64,000 bases of DNA from CAVQMB01 sp963713445 (GTDB taxonomy: Bacteria > Pseudomonadota > Gammaproteobacteria > Competibacterales > Competibacteraceae), in contig CAVQMB010000023.1 in the NCBI GenBank assembly GCA_963713445.1, positions 12,136 through 76,135 of the forward strand, read 5' to 3'. Below the pieces are notes generated by a model that worked only from the letters and a program-made list of their open reading frames with translations, did not search any database and had not been told where the DNA came from. The position numbers and the translations under genes were made by a program. How positions within the stretch are numbered: position 1 is the stretch's first letter; each line of letters starts with the position of its first letter. This document shows, piece by piece, positions 8,972-17,778 of this stretch.

Positions 8972-10093
8972 CAGCCCAAACCCACCGGTGACAGCATCAC
9001 ACCCAGCAACCCGTCGATGGCGATCACCAGGGCGATGCCCACCACCACGGCCCGGGTAGTGTATTCCGTCAGGCTACGGGTATCGGGTTGCACCTTGAGC
9101 CCGTAGTAGCTTGAGACCAGTCCGATCAGCGCCCCGAACAAACCCCCTTTGGCCAAGCCAATGAAGTAATTCACCCAGGGTACGGCAGCGGGAAACTGAT
9201 GCAGCCACATGCGGTAACCGACGCCCAGCGAATTCTGGGATACATAAACTGCTCCCAGCATCCCACTGAAATCGGTCCACAGCACCAGCAGCGGCATCGC
9301 CAGCGTCAGCCCGATCACCCGCGGCAGGACGATGCGCAGCGTCGGCGACACCCCAAACGCCCGCAGTGCATCGATTTCCTCGGTGACATGCATGGCGCCG
9401 ATACCGGCAGTCAACGACGAGCCGGACCGACCGACCAGGATCAGGGCGGTGAGAAACGGGCCCAGTTCCCGCAGAAAAGCGAGACCCACCACCCCGATGA
9501 TGGCGGAGTTGGCACCGAATTTTTCGAGCTGTGCGGCCATCTGATAAGCCAGCACCAGCCCAACCAGAATACCGATGAAGGTCAGCAGCAGCAGCGACTG
9601 GGCGCCGGCGCGGTAAACCGTGGCGGAAATCGTGCGCCAGGGCATGGCGCGCGGGTGGCGCAGACAATACAAGGCATCGAGCAGGACCTGGCCCGATAGC
9701 AGCAGAATGCCCGCCGCCTCGGTAAACAACCGGCTGATCGCCGCCCCCAGCGCCACCAGGGCATCCCACCCGGTGCGTGGCGCCGGCGGTGTCGCCGTCG
9801 GCAGGTCTTCCAGCTGCCGGAACCAGCTCCGCTGATCGTCACGCAGGCGGAGCCGCCCAGGGTAGCGGCTGCCCCAGGCCCGCCACAACAGCAGCGCGCC
9901 GGCACTGTCGAGCGCCCGGATGTGCTCGAGATTCCAGGTCCGGCCGGCACCATCACCGAGCCGTGCCAGATTCCGGGTCAAGCCGCCCGGCCCCGGTTAC
10001 CGCCAGCAGGCTCCAGTCACCCCGCAACCGGATTTCGCTCCCGGTTTCGGTGTCGAGGATATCCCACTCGGGTGGCTGACTCTCGGAACTCAT
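8971..10093 (-). CDS. STAS-MlaE permease fusion, frame change near the N-terminus
   Basis: Permease of the Mla-like operon. The main frame (9981 down to 8971) holds the MlaE permease domain with the conserved G-R-S-G-S-S-L-T-A-G-I-G segment and a partial STAS domain at its start (L-D-S-A-G-A-L-L-L-W). The missing first half of the STAS domain (M-S-S-E-S-Q-P-P-E-W and L-R-G-D-W-S-L-L-A-V-T-G) is found just upstream in a different frame beginning with the ATG at 10093. The switch is near 9985-10000, in a G/C-rich run. Fused STAS-MlaE proteins are a known architecture, so this is one gene with a one-base indel, either sequence error or mutation. A TTG at 9981 could only give a shortened product. 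Confidence 0.8.
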
Positions 10094-10266
10094 CGCTGGA
10101 CGGTCGTTATCGCTCTCCAATCGGGTCGATAGACAAGACACCGGAATGCCTGGCCGGCAGCTACTCGGACGCCAACCGGCGCGTCAGGTTCCGGCACCAC
10201 AAGCCGTACCCGGGTCGCGTGCTACTATCGCGCGACCATGTCATAAAGTCATTAGGGAGTCGTTGC

Positions 10267-11190
10267 ATGACCCAGGCGGTGCAGTTTGAAGGCGTTTTCC
10301 CGATTCTGGCGACGCCATTCGACGAACAGGAGAACCTCGACCTGCCCTCGCTGGTACGGCTGATCCGGTTCATGAGTGAACTCGGGGTCGATGGGGTAAC
10401 CATTCTCGGCGTGCTTGGCGAGGCCAACCGCATGACCGACAGCGAGCGCGAAGCTGTCATACGCACGGCAGTGGAGGCCGCGGATGGACGCCTACCCATC
10501 GTTGTCGGCAGCAGTCACCGCGGCACTCATGCCACCCGTTCGCTCAGTCTGCAGGCCCAGGCACTGGGTGCGGCCGGGGTAATGGTCACACCCTCGCAGG
10601 AGCCCCTGCCCAGCGAGGCCCGGGTATTCGAGTATTTCGAGCGCATCGCCGATGGCCTGGAAATACCCATCGTGGTACAGGATCATCCCGCCTCCAGCGG
10701 CGTCCACATGTCGGTGGATCTGCTGCTGCGGCTGATCAAGGCTATACCGCAGGTTGCCTGCATCAAGGCAGAAGCGGTTCCAACCGCACCCAAGATCCGT
10801 GCGCTGACGGCAGCCATGGATAGCCGGCGGATCCCGATCCTGACAGGTCTGGGCGCACTCTACGGCCGCTTCGATCTGGCTGCCGGCAGCAGTGGTTTCA
10901 TGACCGGTTTTGCGTTTCCCGAAGTGCTGCTGGCCATGGTGAGCGCAGCCCGTGCAAACGACACCGAAAAACTGGAAAACCTGTATCAACGCTTCCTGCC
11001 GCTGATCGTGTTCGAGCAGCAGCCGGGCGTGGCCATGCGCAAGGAAATCCTGCGCCGGCGTGGCCTCATGGCCAGCGCCCGGGTCCGCCATCCCGGCGGC
11101 GGACTGCCGCCAGGCGCGACCGCGGACATCGACCGGCTGCTGCAGCAGATGTTGTCGGAGTCGGATATCATGCGACCGATCACGCTATAG
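10267..11190 (+). CDS. Dihydrodipicolinate synthase-family aldolase
   Basis: 307-residue (beta/alpha)8 lyase of the DapA/NanA family. The Schiff-base lysine is Lys167 (C-I-K-A-E-A), and G-V-L-G-E-A-N near residue 48 is the substrate-binding loop. At the position where DHDPS has its catalytic tyrosine (Y-N-x-P) this protein has Q-D-H-P (Gln138). It is therefore unlikely to be the lysine-pathway enzyme and more likely acts on another 2-oxo acid. The ATG at 10267 is chosen because AGGGAG precedes it; the frame is open much further upstream but that extension is not protein-like. No coupled genes; the region to the left is divergent. Confidence 0.83.
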   Translation: MTQAVQFEGVFPILATPFDEQENLDLPSLVRLIRFMSELGVDGVTILGVLGEANRMTDSEREAVIRTAVEAADGRLPIVVGSSHRGTHATRSLSLQAQALGAAGVMVTPSQEPLPSEARVFEYFERIADGLEIPIVVQDHPASSGVHMSVDLLLRLIKAIPQVACIKAEAVPTAPKIRALTAAMDSRRIPILTGLGALYGRFDLAAGSSGFMTGFAFPEVLLAMVSAARANDTEKLENLYQRFLPLIVFEQQPGVAMRKEILRRRGLMASARVRHPGGGLPPGATADIDRLLQQMLSESDIMRPITL

Positions 11191-11270
11191 GGTGTACCCC
11201 CGACCGGCGACATCCCGGCAACCGGCTGCCACTACCCGCGCCGGGTCATTGTACCCATATCGACCGGCGA

Positions 11271-11466
11271 TCAGCTGACCGGCTGGGCCGGATCTGAGAT
11301 ATAACCGGCCGCCCGGACACCGACGATCGCACAATGCTCGTCGTTGTCGGAGGCGTCGCCGCTGATCCCGGCGGCGCCGAGGACAGAGCCATTTTCGGCG
11401 CGGATCAGGACACCGCCGGCAAAGCAGTGAAGCCCACTCGCTTGAATCAGTTCTAAGCCGCTCCGA
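11271..11466 (-). pseudogene. Truncated GlcG/HbpS-family fragment
   Basis: A minus-strand frame overlapping the last codons of the TetR gene codes about 63 residues that read as the C-terminal part of a GlcG/HbpS (DUF336) protein: F-A-G-G-V-L-I-R, V-L-G-A-A-G-I-S-G-D, then C-A-I-V-G-V-R-A-A and a TGA at 11271-11273. Full-length members are about 140 residues; the N-terminal half is absent because the TetR gene occupies its place. I infer a deletion that fused the two regions. No start codon or ribosome binding site of its own is visible. Confidence 0.55.
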
Positions 11467-12088
11467 CCGTTTGCAAGGGCGCCAGCACAAAGCTTATCCG
11501 GTGCCGCAGCTCGCCGTCGAAGGTGGCCAGCGTCATTGCCTCGTCACAGATCAGATCCATGAACAAGGCGTGGCTGATGCCGAACAGGATGTCAGCGGCC
11601 GTTGTCGTGTCGCAGTCATCCGCCAGCCGTCCGTGAGCCTTGAGACACTCCAGCAATCGACCGACCTGGGCGCTGAACTCCTGGTTCAGGGCCATCATGC
11701 CGCGACTCAGTTCCGATCCCGCCTGCAGCAGACTGTTCGCAAATACCTGGCGCCAGGTCTCACGATCGACCTGGTCGAGCGACTTGTTGACGAACCGCTG
11801 TAACAACTCGCAAACGGCTTGCACCGGATCGTCCGACGGCCACTCGATAAGTGCCTGACTGCCGGCCATGACTTCGCGGTCACCCGCGGCCACCAGCGCC
11901 AGCAGCAGATCACCCTTGGTACTGTAATAATTGTACACGGTGGCCGGCGCCACATCGGCCAGTCTGGCGATCTCATCGACGGTGGATTCGGCAAACCCGT
12001 GACGCTGAAACAATTCTTCTGCGGCGTTGAGGATTCGCCGCCGACGCGCGGCTTTCTTCTTTTCCCGTAATCCCGGCATAGACGTCAC
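11453..12088 (-). CDS. TetR-family transcriptional regulator
   Basis: 211 residues. The N-terminal helix-turn-helix spans about residues 18-60 (A-E-E-L-F-Q-R-H-G-F, then T-V-D-E-I-A-R-L-A-D-V-A, then T-V-Y-N-Y-Y), standard for TetR proteins; the C-terminal ligand domain is not specific to a known subgroup. It is the last complete gene of the run containing two SDR enzymes and an ABC transporter, 19 nt after the SDR stop, and is a good candidate to control that operon by binding a pathway metabolite. No operator could be assigned. Confidence 0.88.
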   Translation of the reverse strand: MTSMPGLREKKKAARRRRILNAAEELFQRHGFAESTVDEIARLADVAPATVYNYYSTKGDLLLALVAAGDREVMAGSQALIEWPSDDPVQAVCELLQRFVNKSLDQVDRETWRQVFANSLLQAGSELSRGMMALNQEFSAQVGRLLECLKAHGRLADDCDTTTAADILFGISHALFMDLICDEAMTLATFDGELRHRISFVLAPLQTVGAA

Positions 12089-12107
12089 CCGACGGATCGC
12101 GCGCCGG

Positions 12108-12860
12108 TCACGGCATCACGCTGCCGCCGTTGGGACCCACCACCTGCCCCACCATGAAGGTCGCCGCCGGCCCGGCCAGGAACACCACTGCCCCTGCGAT
12201 CTCATCGGGACGACCCACGCGACCCAGCGGATTATCCTCCTCTTTGCTGCGCCACTCGGGCGACAGCGTCGCCAGGCTCAGCATGTCGGTGTCCACCGGT
12301 CCCGGCGCAACCGCGTTGACCAGGATGTCGGGTGCAAACTCCCGCGCCCAGGACCTGGTGAGGGCCACCACAGCCCCCTTGGAAGCCGCGTAGACCGAAA
12401 AGCATTCACGCCCCAGAAATGCGAGATCCGAGGCAATATTGATCAACCGCCCGCCCCGACCACGCCCGGTCATGACACGCAACGCCTCCCTACCAACCAT
12501 GAAAGTCCCGCGCAGATTGACGTTCATCAGCGTATCGAACTCGCTCATGGAGGTCTGCAGCAGTGGTTTTTCCAGAATCACTCCGGCGTTATTGACCACG
12601 ATATCGATACCGCCCAGCGCCGCGACAACCGTCTGGAACAGACCGCTGACCTGTGCCTCGACCGCCACGTCGCCGGCAACGGCGATGGCCTGGCCACCGG
12701 CGGCGGTAATCGCCTGGACAACCGCCTCAGCCGCCGCTGGTTCCGCCTTGTGGTTGACCGCCACCGCCGCGCCCTCTTCCGCGAGCGCCAAGGCAACAGC
12801 CCGGCCGATGCCGCGCGAGGCCCCGGTCACCAGCGCCGTCCTGCCCGTCAACGCCCCCAT
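12108..12860 (-). CDS. SDR-family oxidoreductase
   Basis: 250-residue classical short-chain dehydrogenase/reductase. NAD(P) motif T-G-A-S-R-G-I-G at residues 12-19, N-N-A-G at 90-93, catalytic Ser144, Tyr157 and Lys161 (Y-A-A-S-K). The lack of a basic residue after the second strand does not settle the cofactor. Its start codon overlaps the stop of the upstream SDR gene (TGATG), so the two enzymes are probably made in equal amounts. The substrate is unknown; FabG-like sequence alone does not prove a role in fatty acid synthesis. Confidence 0.88.
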   Translation of the reverse strand: MGALTGRTALVTGASRGIGRAVALALAEEGAAVAVNHKAEPAAAEAVVQAITAAGGQAIAVAGDVAVEAQVSGLFQTVVAALGGIDIVVNNAGVILEKPLLQTSMSEFDTLMNVNLRGTFMVGREALRVMTGRGRGGRLINIASDLAFLGRECFSVYAASKGAVVALTRSWAREFAPDILVNAVAPGPVDTDMLSLATLSPEWRSKEEDNPLGRVGRPDEIAGAVVFLAGPAATFMVGQVVGPNGGSVMP

Positions 12861-13672
12861 CAGATCATCACCTCGCCGCGATCCACGGTGAACGCCTGCC
12901 CGGTGATATTACGGGCTGCATCCGAGGCCAGAAACAGGTAGGTATCGGCCATATCGTCCGGCTCCATGAAGCCGCTAAACGCCTGTCGGGTCAGGGTCTC
13001 CTCCAGCAGCGAGCCAACATCGTGGCCGGTATCGGTGGCCATGGCCCGCAACGACCGCAGCGAGGCGTCGGTCCGCACCCAGCCCGGGCATACCGCATTG
13101 ACGCTGATGCCGCCCGGCCCCAGTTCACGCGCCAGCGAGCGCACCAAACCGAGCAAGGCGTGCTTGGATGCGCAATAGGCCGAGAAGCCCGGCTCGCCCG
13201 TCCTGCCCCAGATGGAAGAGGTCACGACGATGCGTCCTCCCGCTTGCATCAGCGGCAGCGCGGCACGGGTCACGTTCCAGGTACCGATGACGTTGACCTC
13301 GATCACCCGTCGAAACCGGGCGTCCACCCCATCGTCTGCATCCGCAACGGGTGTGGGCAACTCGATACCGGCATTGTTGACCAGCACGTCGAGCCGCTCC
13401 AGTGGCGCCAGCAGCCGGCGCAATGCCGGTCCCTCCACGAGATCGCCCTGCAACGGGGAGACCCCGACGCCAAATTGCCGTTCGATCGTTCTGGCCGCCT
13501 CGAACACGCCGTCGTTATCGGCCAGGATGAACAACTCCGCGCCGGCCGCAGCGAAGCCCCGCGCGACACCCAGTCCAATGCCACGGCTGGCACCGGTCAC
13601 CAGGACCCGCTGACCGGTGAAATCAAAGCGCGGGCCCGCGGCGCGCTGCCCCCGGTTGCCTGCCGCCGCCAT
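12860..13672 (-). CDS. SDR-family oxidoreductase
   Basis: 270-residue short-chain dehydrogenase. T-G-A-S-R-G-I-G at residues 27-34, L-V-N-N-A-G near 97-102, catalytic Tyr166 and Lys170 in Y-C-A-S-K. The start is taken at the ATG at 13672, two bases after the stop of the binding-protein gene; the open frame upstream of it lies inside that gene. The C-terminus ends with D-R-G-E-V-M-I. Two adjacent, non-identical SDRs suggest two successive oxidation or reduction steps on an imported compound. Confidence 0.86.
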   Translation of the reverse strand: MAAAGNRGQRAAGPRFDFTGQRVLVTGASRGIGLGVARGFAAAGAELFILADNDGVFEAARTIERQFGVGVSPLQGDLVEGPALRRLLAPLERLDVLVNNAGIELPTPVADADDGVDARFRRVIEVNVIGTWNVTRAALPLMQAGGRIVVTSSIWGRTGEPGFSAYCASKHALLGLVRSLARELGPGGISVNAVCPGWVRTDASLRSLRAMATDTGHDVGSLLEETLTRQAFSGFMEPDDMADTYLFLASDAARNITGQAFTVDRGEVMI

Positions 13673-13674
13673 GA

Positions 13675-14775
13675 TCAGTCCCGGGCGCTCATGCTCTGCC
13701 GGTAACCGGACTTGACCATTGCGTCCATGAGGCTGCAATCGATGCCCTTGGTGACATCATGCATCTGCTTGAGCAGCCCCAGCTTGATCCACCAGTGGTT
13801 GGTTGAGCGGGCGGCCACCGGCCACTGATCATTCTTAAGCCCCAGTGGCAGATTACCGGTCATCACCCCGCAGTAGCGGGCTGCATCATCGAAGTCAAAC
13901 AGGAACAGGCCGCCCTTCTTGTATTTGCCGTTGGTGCCGATCACCGCCTGGACGTCACCCAGTGGCCATTGCAGGAATTTGGCAATGTACTGGTTCGATG
14001 CCTTGGTATGGTCATGCCAGTATTGCAGAGACTGCCAACGTAGCTTCAGCATCGCCAGCGCCGCTTTGCGATGGTCGCGGACAAAATCCTTGTTCATGTA
14101 AATCGTGTCGCCCAGGATCCCGGTCTTGAGATAGTACGGCTGCCCCGAGGTCGCCACCACGTGCGCGCCCTTCATGTTCTTCAAGACCTTGGTAACCCAC
14201 GGGTTGTACATGTAGGCTGCGCCGAGCCGCCCTGAGAGCATCGGACCCACCGCATCGGGCGCGTTAAGATCGACCCATTGGACGTCCTTGGGTGTCAGAC
14301 CGATCTTGTTGAGATACAACCCCATCAGCAGTTCGCCAATGTAGGCCTGCGGCGCCGCGACCTGCTTGCCCTTGAGTTGCGCCGGTGTTTTGATACCGGG
14401 AGCGGCGACGACCTGGTCGGTGCCGTAGGACAGATCGTTCATGGCCACCGCGACGATGGGCAGATTCTTGGCCACCGCGACCGGCACGTAATCCGAGGTA
14501 CCCCCCAGGATATCGAGCTTGCCTGCCGCCAGCAGTGAATAGGCGGTCAGCGGATCCTGCAGAATCTGGACTTTCACATCATAGCCCGGCGGCACCAGTT
14601 TCTTTGCCACACCCAGGGCAAAGAAACTGTATGACGGCCAGGCCACCACCTCACCGATCCGGACGGTCTGCTGGGCCTGAGCGGTCGCCGCCAGCAGCGA
14701 CGCACCAGCAACCAGGCCAAGGCCAACGCAGATCGTGCGTACCATTGTCATCAAGGACTTCATCGTCATCTCCAC
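13675..14775 (-). CDS. ABC substrate-binding protein, NMT1/SsuA type
   Basis: 366-residue periplasmic solute-binding protein with a signal peptide ending about A-T-A-Q-A-Q (residue 35). The fold and wording (L-A-A-G-K-L-D-I-L-G-G-T-S-D and P-Q-A-Y-I-G-E-L-L-M-G) match the NMT1/SsuA/TauA family, which serves importers of sulfonates, thiamine precursors and pyrimidines. It is a close tandem duplicate of the gene at 14831-15934; the central 250 residues are almost the same and the ends differ. The substrate cannot be read from sequence. It belongs to the permease/ATPase set immediately upstream. Confidence 0.88.
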   Translation of the reverse strand: MEMTMKSLMTMVRTICVGLGLVAGASLLAATAQAQQTVRIGEVVAWPSYSFFALGVAKKLVPPGYDVKVQILQDPLTAYSLLAAGKLDILGGTSDYVPVAVAKNLPIVAVAMNDLSYGTDQVVAAPGIKTPAQLKGKQVAAPQAYIGELLMGLYLNKIGLTPKDVQWVDLNAPDAVGPMLSGRLGAAYMYNPWVTKVLKNMKGAHVVATSGQPYYLKTGILGDTIYMNKDFVRDHRKAALAMLKLRWQSLQYWHDHTKASNQYIAKFLQWPLGDVQAVIGTNGKYKKGGLFLFDFDDAARYCGVMTGNLPLGLKNDQWPVAARSTNHWWIKLGLLKQMHDVTKGIDCSLMDAMVKSGYRQSMSARD

Positions 14776-14830
14776 ACTCTTTGTGATCAGATGCGGTTAC
14801 CGCATGGCCACCGGCGCGGCCCATTCCGGG

Positions 14831-15934
14831 TCACTGCCGGGCCGACATCTTCTGGTGAAAGCCGGTTTTGGCGAGATCCCCCAGCAGACTGCAGTCTATG
14901 CCCCGCGTGACATCGTGCATCTGTTTGAGCAGCCCCAGTTTGATCCACCACTGGTTGGTTAAGTGCGCGGCCGCCGGCCACTGGCCGTTCTTCAGCCCCA
15001 GCGGCAGCCCGCCTTGCATGACACCGCAATAGCGGGCCGCTTGTTCAAAATCGAACAGGTAGACGCCGCCCTTCTCAAATTTGCCGTTGGTCCCGACGAC
15101 CGATTCCACGTCAGCCACCGGCCATTTCAGGAACTTGGCGATGAAGGCGTTGGACTCCTTGGTATGGTCGTGCCAGTACTGCAGAGCCCGGTAGCGCAGC
15201 TTGAGCATGGCCAGGGCCGCCTTGCGGTGATCGCGCACGAAGTCCCGGTTCATGTAAATCGTGTCGCCGAGAATGCCCGTCTTGAGATAGTACGACTGCC
15301 CCGAGGTCGCCACCACGTGCGCGCCCTTCATGTTCTTCAAGACCTTGGAGACCCACGGGTTATACATGTAGGCCGCACCCAGCTCACCCGAGAGCATGGA
15401 ACCCACCGCGTCCGGCGCGTTGAGATCGACCCACTGTACGTCCTTCGGTGACAGGCCGATCTTGTTCAGATACAACCCCATCAGCAGTTCGCCGATGTAC
15501 GCCTGCGGCGCGGCCACCTTCTTGCCCTTGAGATCTGACGCACCGCGCACGCCGGGACCGGCAACGATCTGGTCGGTGCCGTAGGACAGATCGTTCATGG
15601 CCACCGCGGCAATGGGCAGACTCTTGGCGACGGCAACCGGCACGTAATCCGAGGTACCACCCAGGATGTCGAGCTTGCCTGCCGCCAGCAGCGAATAGGC
15701 GGTCAGCGGGTCCTGCAGAATCTGGACTTTCACGTCATAGCCCGGCGGCACCAGGTGTTTGGCCACCGCCAGTGCGTAGAAGCTGTCGGCCGGCCAGCCA
15801 ACGTTCAGCCCCATGGTGATGGTCTGTCTGGCCATGGCTACGGGTGCCATGGCCGCCAGCATCAGGGACAACCAGAGCGCGGTCGCGAAACCCCGCAAAT
15901 ACCGCGGTAACCGAACCGTTTTAATGATTTTCAT
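14831..15934 (-). CDS. ABC substrate-binding protein, NMT1/SsuA type (paralog)
   Basis: 367 residues, second member of the tandem pair. The signal peptide ends near A-P-V-A-M-A-R. The ATG at 15934 is used because GAGGAGGAG lies 4-12 nt upstream; an earlier ATG at 15988 would overlap the ATPase end. The middle of the protein agrees nearly residue for residue with its neighbour, but the first 20 mature residues and parts of the C-terminal third differ (for example N-V-G-W-P-A-D-S-F-Y against V-A-W-P-S-Y-S-F-F). That pattern suggests a recent duplication with early divergence at ligand-contact or docking surfaces. Confidence 0.88.
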   Translation of the reverse strand: MKIIKTVRLPRYLRGFATALWLSLMLAAMAPVAMARQTITMGLNVGWPADSFYALAVAKHLVPPGYDVKVQILQDPLTAYSLLAAGKLDILGGTSDYVPVAVAKSLPIAAVAMNDLSYGTDQIVAGPGVRGASDLKGKKVAAPQAYIGELLMGLYLNKIGLSPKDVQWVDLNAPDAVGSMLSGELGAAYMYNPWVSKVLKNMKGAHVVATSGQSYYLKTGILGDTIYMNRDFVRDHRKAALAMLKLRYRALQYWHDHTKESNAFIAKFLKWPVADVESVVGTNGKFEKGGVYLFDFEQAARYCGVMQGGLPLGLKNGQWPAAAHLTNQWWIKLGLLKQMHDVTRGIDCSLLGDLAKTGFHQKMSARQ

Positions 15935-15977
15935 TTGCTCCTCCTCAGTCTCTAACGTTCTCGGTTTCAGATAGGCT

Positions 15978-16799
15978 TTATATCGCACTACTCTGCTGTC
16001 TCATGAGGTGCATGATATGGCGCTCCATATCGACATAACCCGGCAGCGCCAGCAGTTCTTCTTTGGACCCGATCCGCTTGCCCTGCTTGAAGTCGGTGGT
16101 CATCACCTCGGCCACCCGCCCCGGGCCGCGGGTCAGGAAGATGATCCGGTCAGCGAGGAAAATCCCCTCCTCGATATCGTGGGTCACCATGACCGCGGTG
16201 GTCCGGGACTGCTCCAGGATGGACAGCATCAGTTCCTGCATATGCCAGCGGGTTTCGGCATCGAGGGCGCCGAACGGCTCGTCCAGCAACAGCAGCGACG
16301 GCGCATTGGCCAGCGTCCGGGCAATGGCAACCCGTTGTTTCATGCCACCGGAAAGCTGTCTGGGATAGGCATTGCGGAACCGGCTCAGGCCCACCAGTTC
16401 GATGAAATGCTCGGCCCGTTCCCGGCGTTCGGCCCTGGCAACACCGTTGAGCCGCATACCGTATTCGACATTCTTTGTCACGGTGAGCCAGTCGAACGAC
16501 GTATAGGCCTGGAACACCATGCCGCGCTCGCGGTGCGGCCCGGCGATCTGGTGCCCGTCCAGGGTCAGCGAGCCCTCGCTCGGTTCCTCCAGGCCGGCGA
16601 TCAGCCGTAACGCAGTCGATTTCCCGCAGCCCGACGGCCCCAGCAGGACGCACATCTCGTTTTCCTGGACATCGAAGGTGATATCCGTGATGGCGTCGAT
16701 GGTCTCCGTCCGGGACAACTGGAACGACTTGCGGACGTCCCTCAGAAGCAGCTTGGCCTCGGGTGGAGCCGATTGCGCGGCACTGGATGCGTTGTTCAC
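15978..16799 (-). CDS. ABC transporter ATPase, SsuB/TauB type
   Basis: 273-residue ATPase. Walker A G-P-S-G-C-G-K-S-T, signature L-S-G-G-M-K-Q-R, Walker B L-L-L-L-D-E-P-F-G-A-L-D: the F-G-A-L-D form is usual for nitrate/sulfonate/taurine importers. The GTG at 16799 is preferred because AGGAGAG lies 8 nt before it and it follows the permease stop by 13 nt; the longer open frame would overlap the permease. Partner of the permease upstream and the two binding proteins downstream. Confidence 0.88.
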   Translation of the reverse strand: MNNASSAAQSAPPEAKLLLRDVRKSFQLSRTETIDAITDITFDVQENEMCVLLGPSGCGKSTALRLIAGLEEPSEGSLTLDGHQIAGPHRERGMVFQAYTSFDWLTVTKNVEYGMRLNGVARAERRERAEHFIELVGLSRFRNAYPRQLSGGMKQRVAIARTLANAPSLLLLDEPFGALDAETRWHMQELMLSILEQSRTTAVMVTHDIEEGIFLADRIIFLTRGPGRVAEVMTTDFKQGKRIGSKEELLALPGYVDMERHIMHLMRQQSSAI

Positions 16800-16812
16800 G
16801 GTGCGCTCTCTC

Positions 16813-17679
16813 CTAATACAGATACCGGAACAGCGCCCGGTGGATGCGTCTGAAACCGATGTCGAACAACAGCCCCAGCACACCGATGACAGCTATCCCC
16901 GCCAGGATGTCAGGTGTTTCAAGAAACCGCTTGGCGCGCATCATCATGGCGCCGATGCCGGTGGTAGGCGCCATGATTTCGGCAATCACCAGGTAGGTCC
17001 AGCTCACCGCCAGCATCTGGCGCATTGCGGTAACCACATCCGGCATCACCGCGGGCACGACAACCGTCCAGACGATCTGCGAGCGTGAACCGCCCAGGGT
17101 CATGGACGTTTCCAACAGTTCCATGCGCACCGAGCGCGTGTGGTCCATGATCAGCGTGATCAGAAAGAAGATGACGCCAATGATGAGCAGTGACAGTTTC
17201 GAGCCTTCCCCGGTACCGAACCACATCAGCAACAGCGGTATGAACGACGGTGCCGGCAGATAGCGCCAGGCCGACACGAACGGATTGAAAAAGGCCTCGA
17301 CGGTGCCGAACGTACCCATACAGATGCCGAGAGGAATCGCAATGGCGCAGGCGATGGTGAAGCTCACCAGAATCCGCAGGACACTGATGCCGATATCCGA
17401 GAGGAATCCGTTGTGGGCGATCAGCCGGTAAAGCGCGGCAACCACCTGATCCGGCGAGGGCAGCAGCAGCGGCGATGTCAGATGCACCATGACCGCGCCC
17501 CACCAGATGGCAATGAACAGAATCCACGCACCCACGCCAAGCAACAGGCCCCTTGTCCGTGGGATGGGCTGGCGGATGCTCAGCCAGCCGCCGCGCGTCC
17601 GGGACGCGGCCCCGGACGGTTGCGGCACATTGCTCCCGGTGTCACCCGGAGCCTTTACCACATCTTGCCTGCTCGACAC
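16813..17679 (-). CDS. ABC transporter permease, SsuC/TauC type
   Basis: 288-residue inner-membrane permease, about six to seven helices, with the BPD-type EAA loop L-G-G-S-R-S-Q-I-V-W-T-V-V-V-P-A-V near residue 197. The N-terminal 35 residues are polar and cytoplasmic. The start is a GTG with AAGGAG about 10 nt upstream. It lies 100 nt after the deacetylase gene and is followed at once by the ATPase and two binding proteins, forming one importer. Confidence 0.87.
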   Translation of the reverse strand: MSSRQDVVKAPGDTGSNVPQPSGAASRTRGGWLSIRQPIPRTRGLLLGVGAWILFIAIWWGAVMVHLTSPLLLPSPDQVVAALYRLIAHNGFLSDIGISVLRILVSFTIACAIAIPLGICMGTFGTVEAFFNPFVSAWRYLPAPSFIPLLLMWFGTGEGSKLSLLIIGVIFFLITLIMDHTRSVRMELLETSMTLGGSRSQIVWTVVVPAVMPDVVTAMRQMLAVSWTYLVIAEIMAPTTGIGAMMMRAKRFLETPDILAGIAVIGVLGLLFDIGFRRIHRALFRYLY

Positions 17680-17778
17680 CGACTCACTCTCCTTCGCACT
17701 TGGACGGTACCTGCGCTGCGGCGCAACCCGCTTGCCGCAGGCCGGCTCCCCGCGCGATCATCGCCAGCGACCCCATGC

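Noticed and set aside
7895..9106. 403-codon plus-strand frame
   Set aside because: Antisense shadow of the Mla-like operon, rich in H, Q and R.
9922..10266. Long N-terminal extension of the DapA-like gene
   Set aside because: The extension is not protein-like and overlaps the divergent mlaE gene; a ribosome binding site and the family start support 10267.
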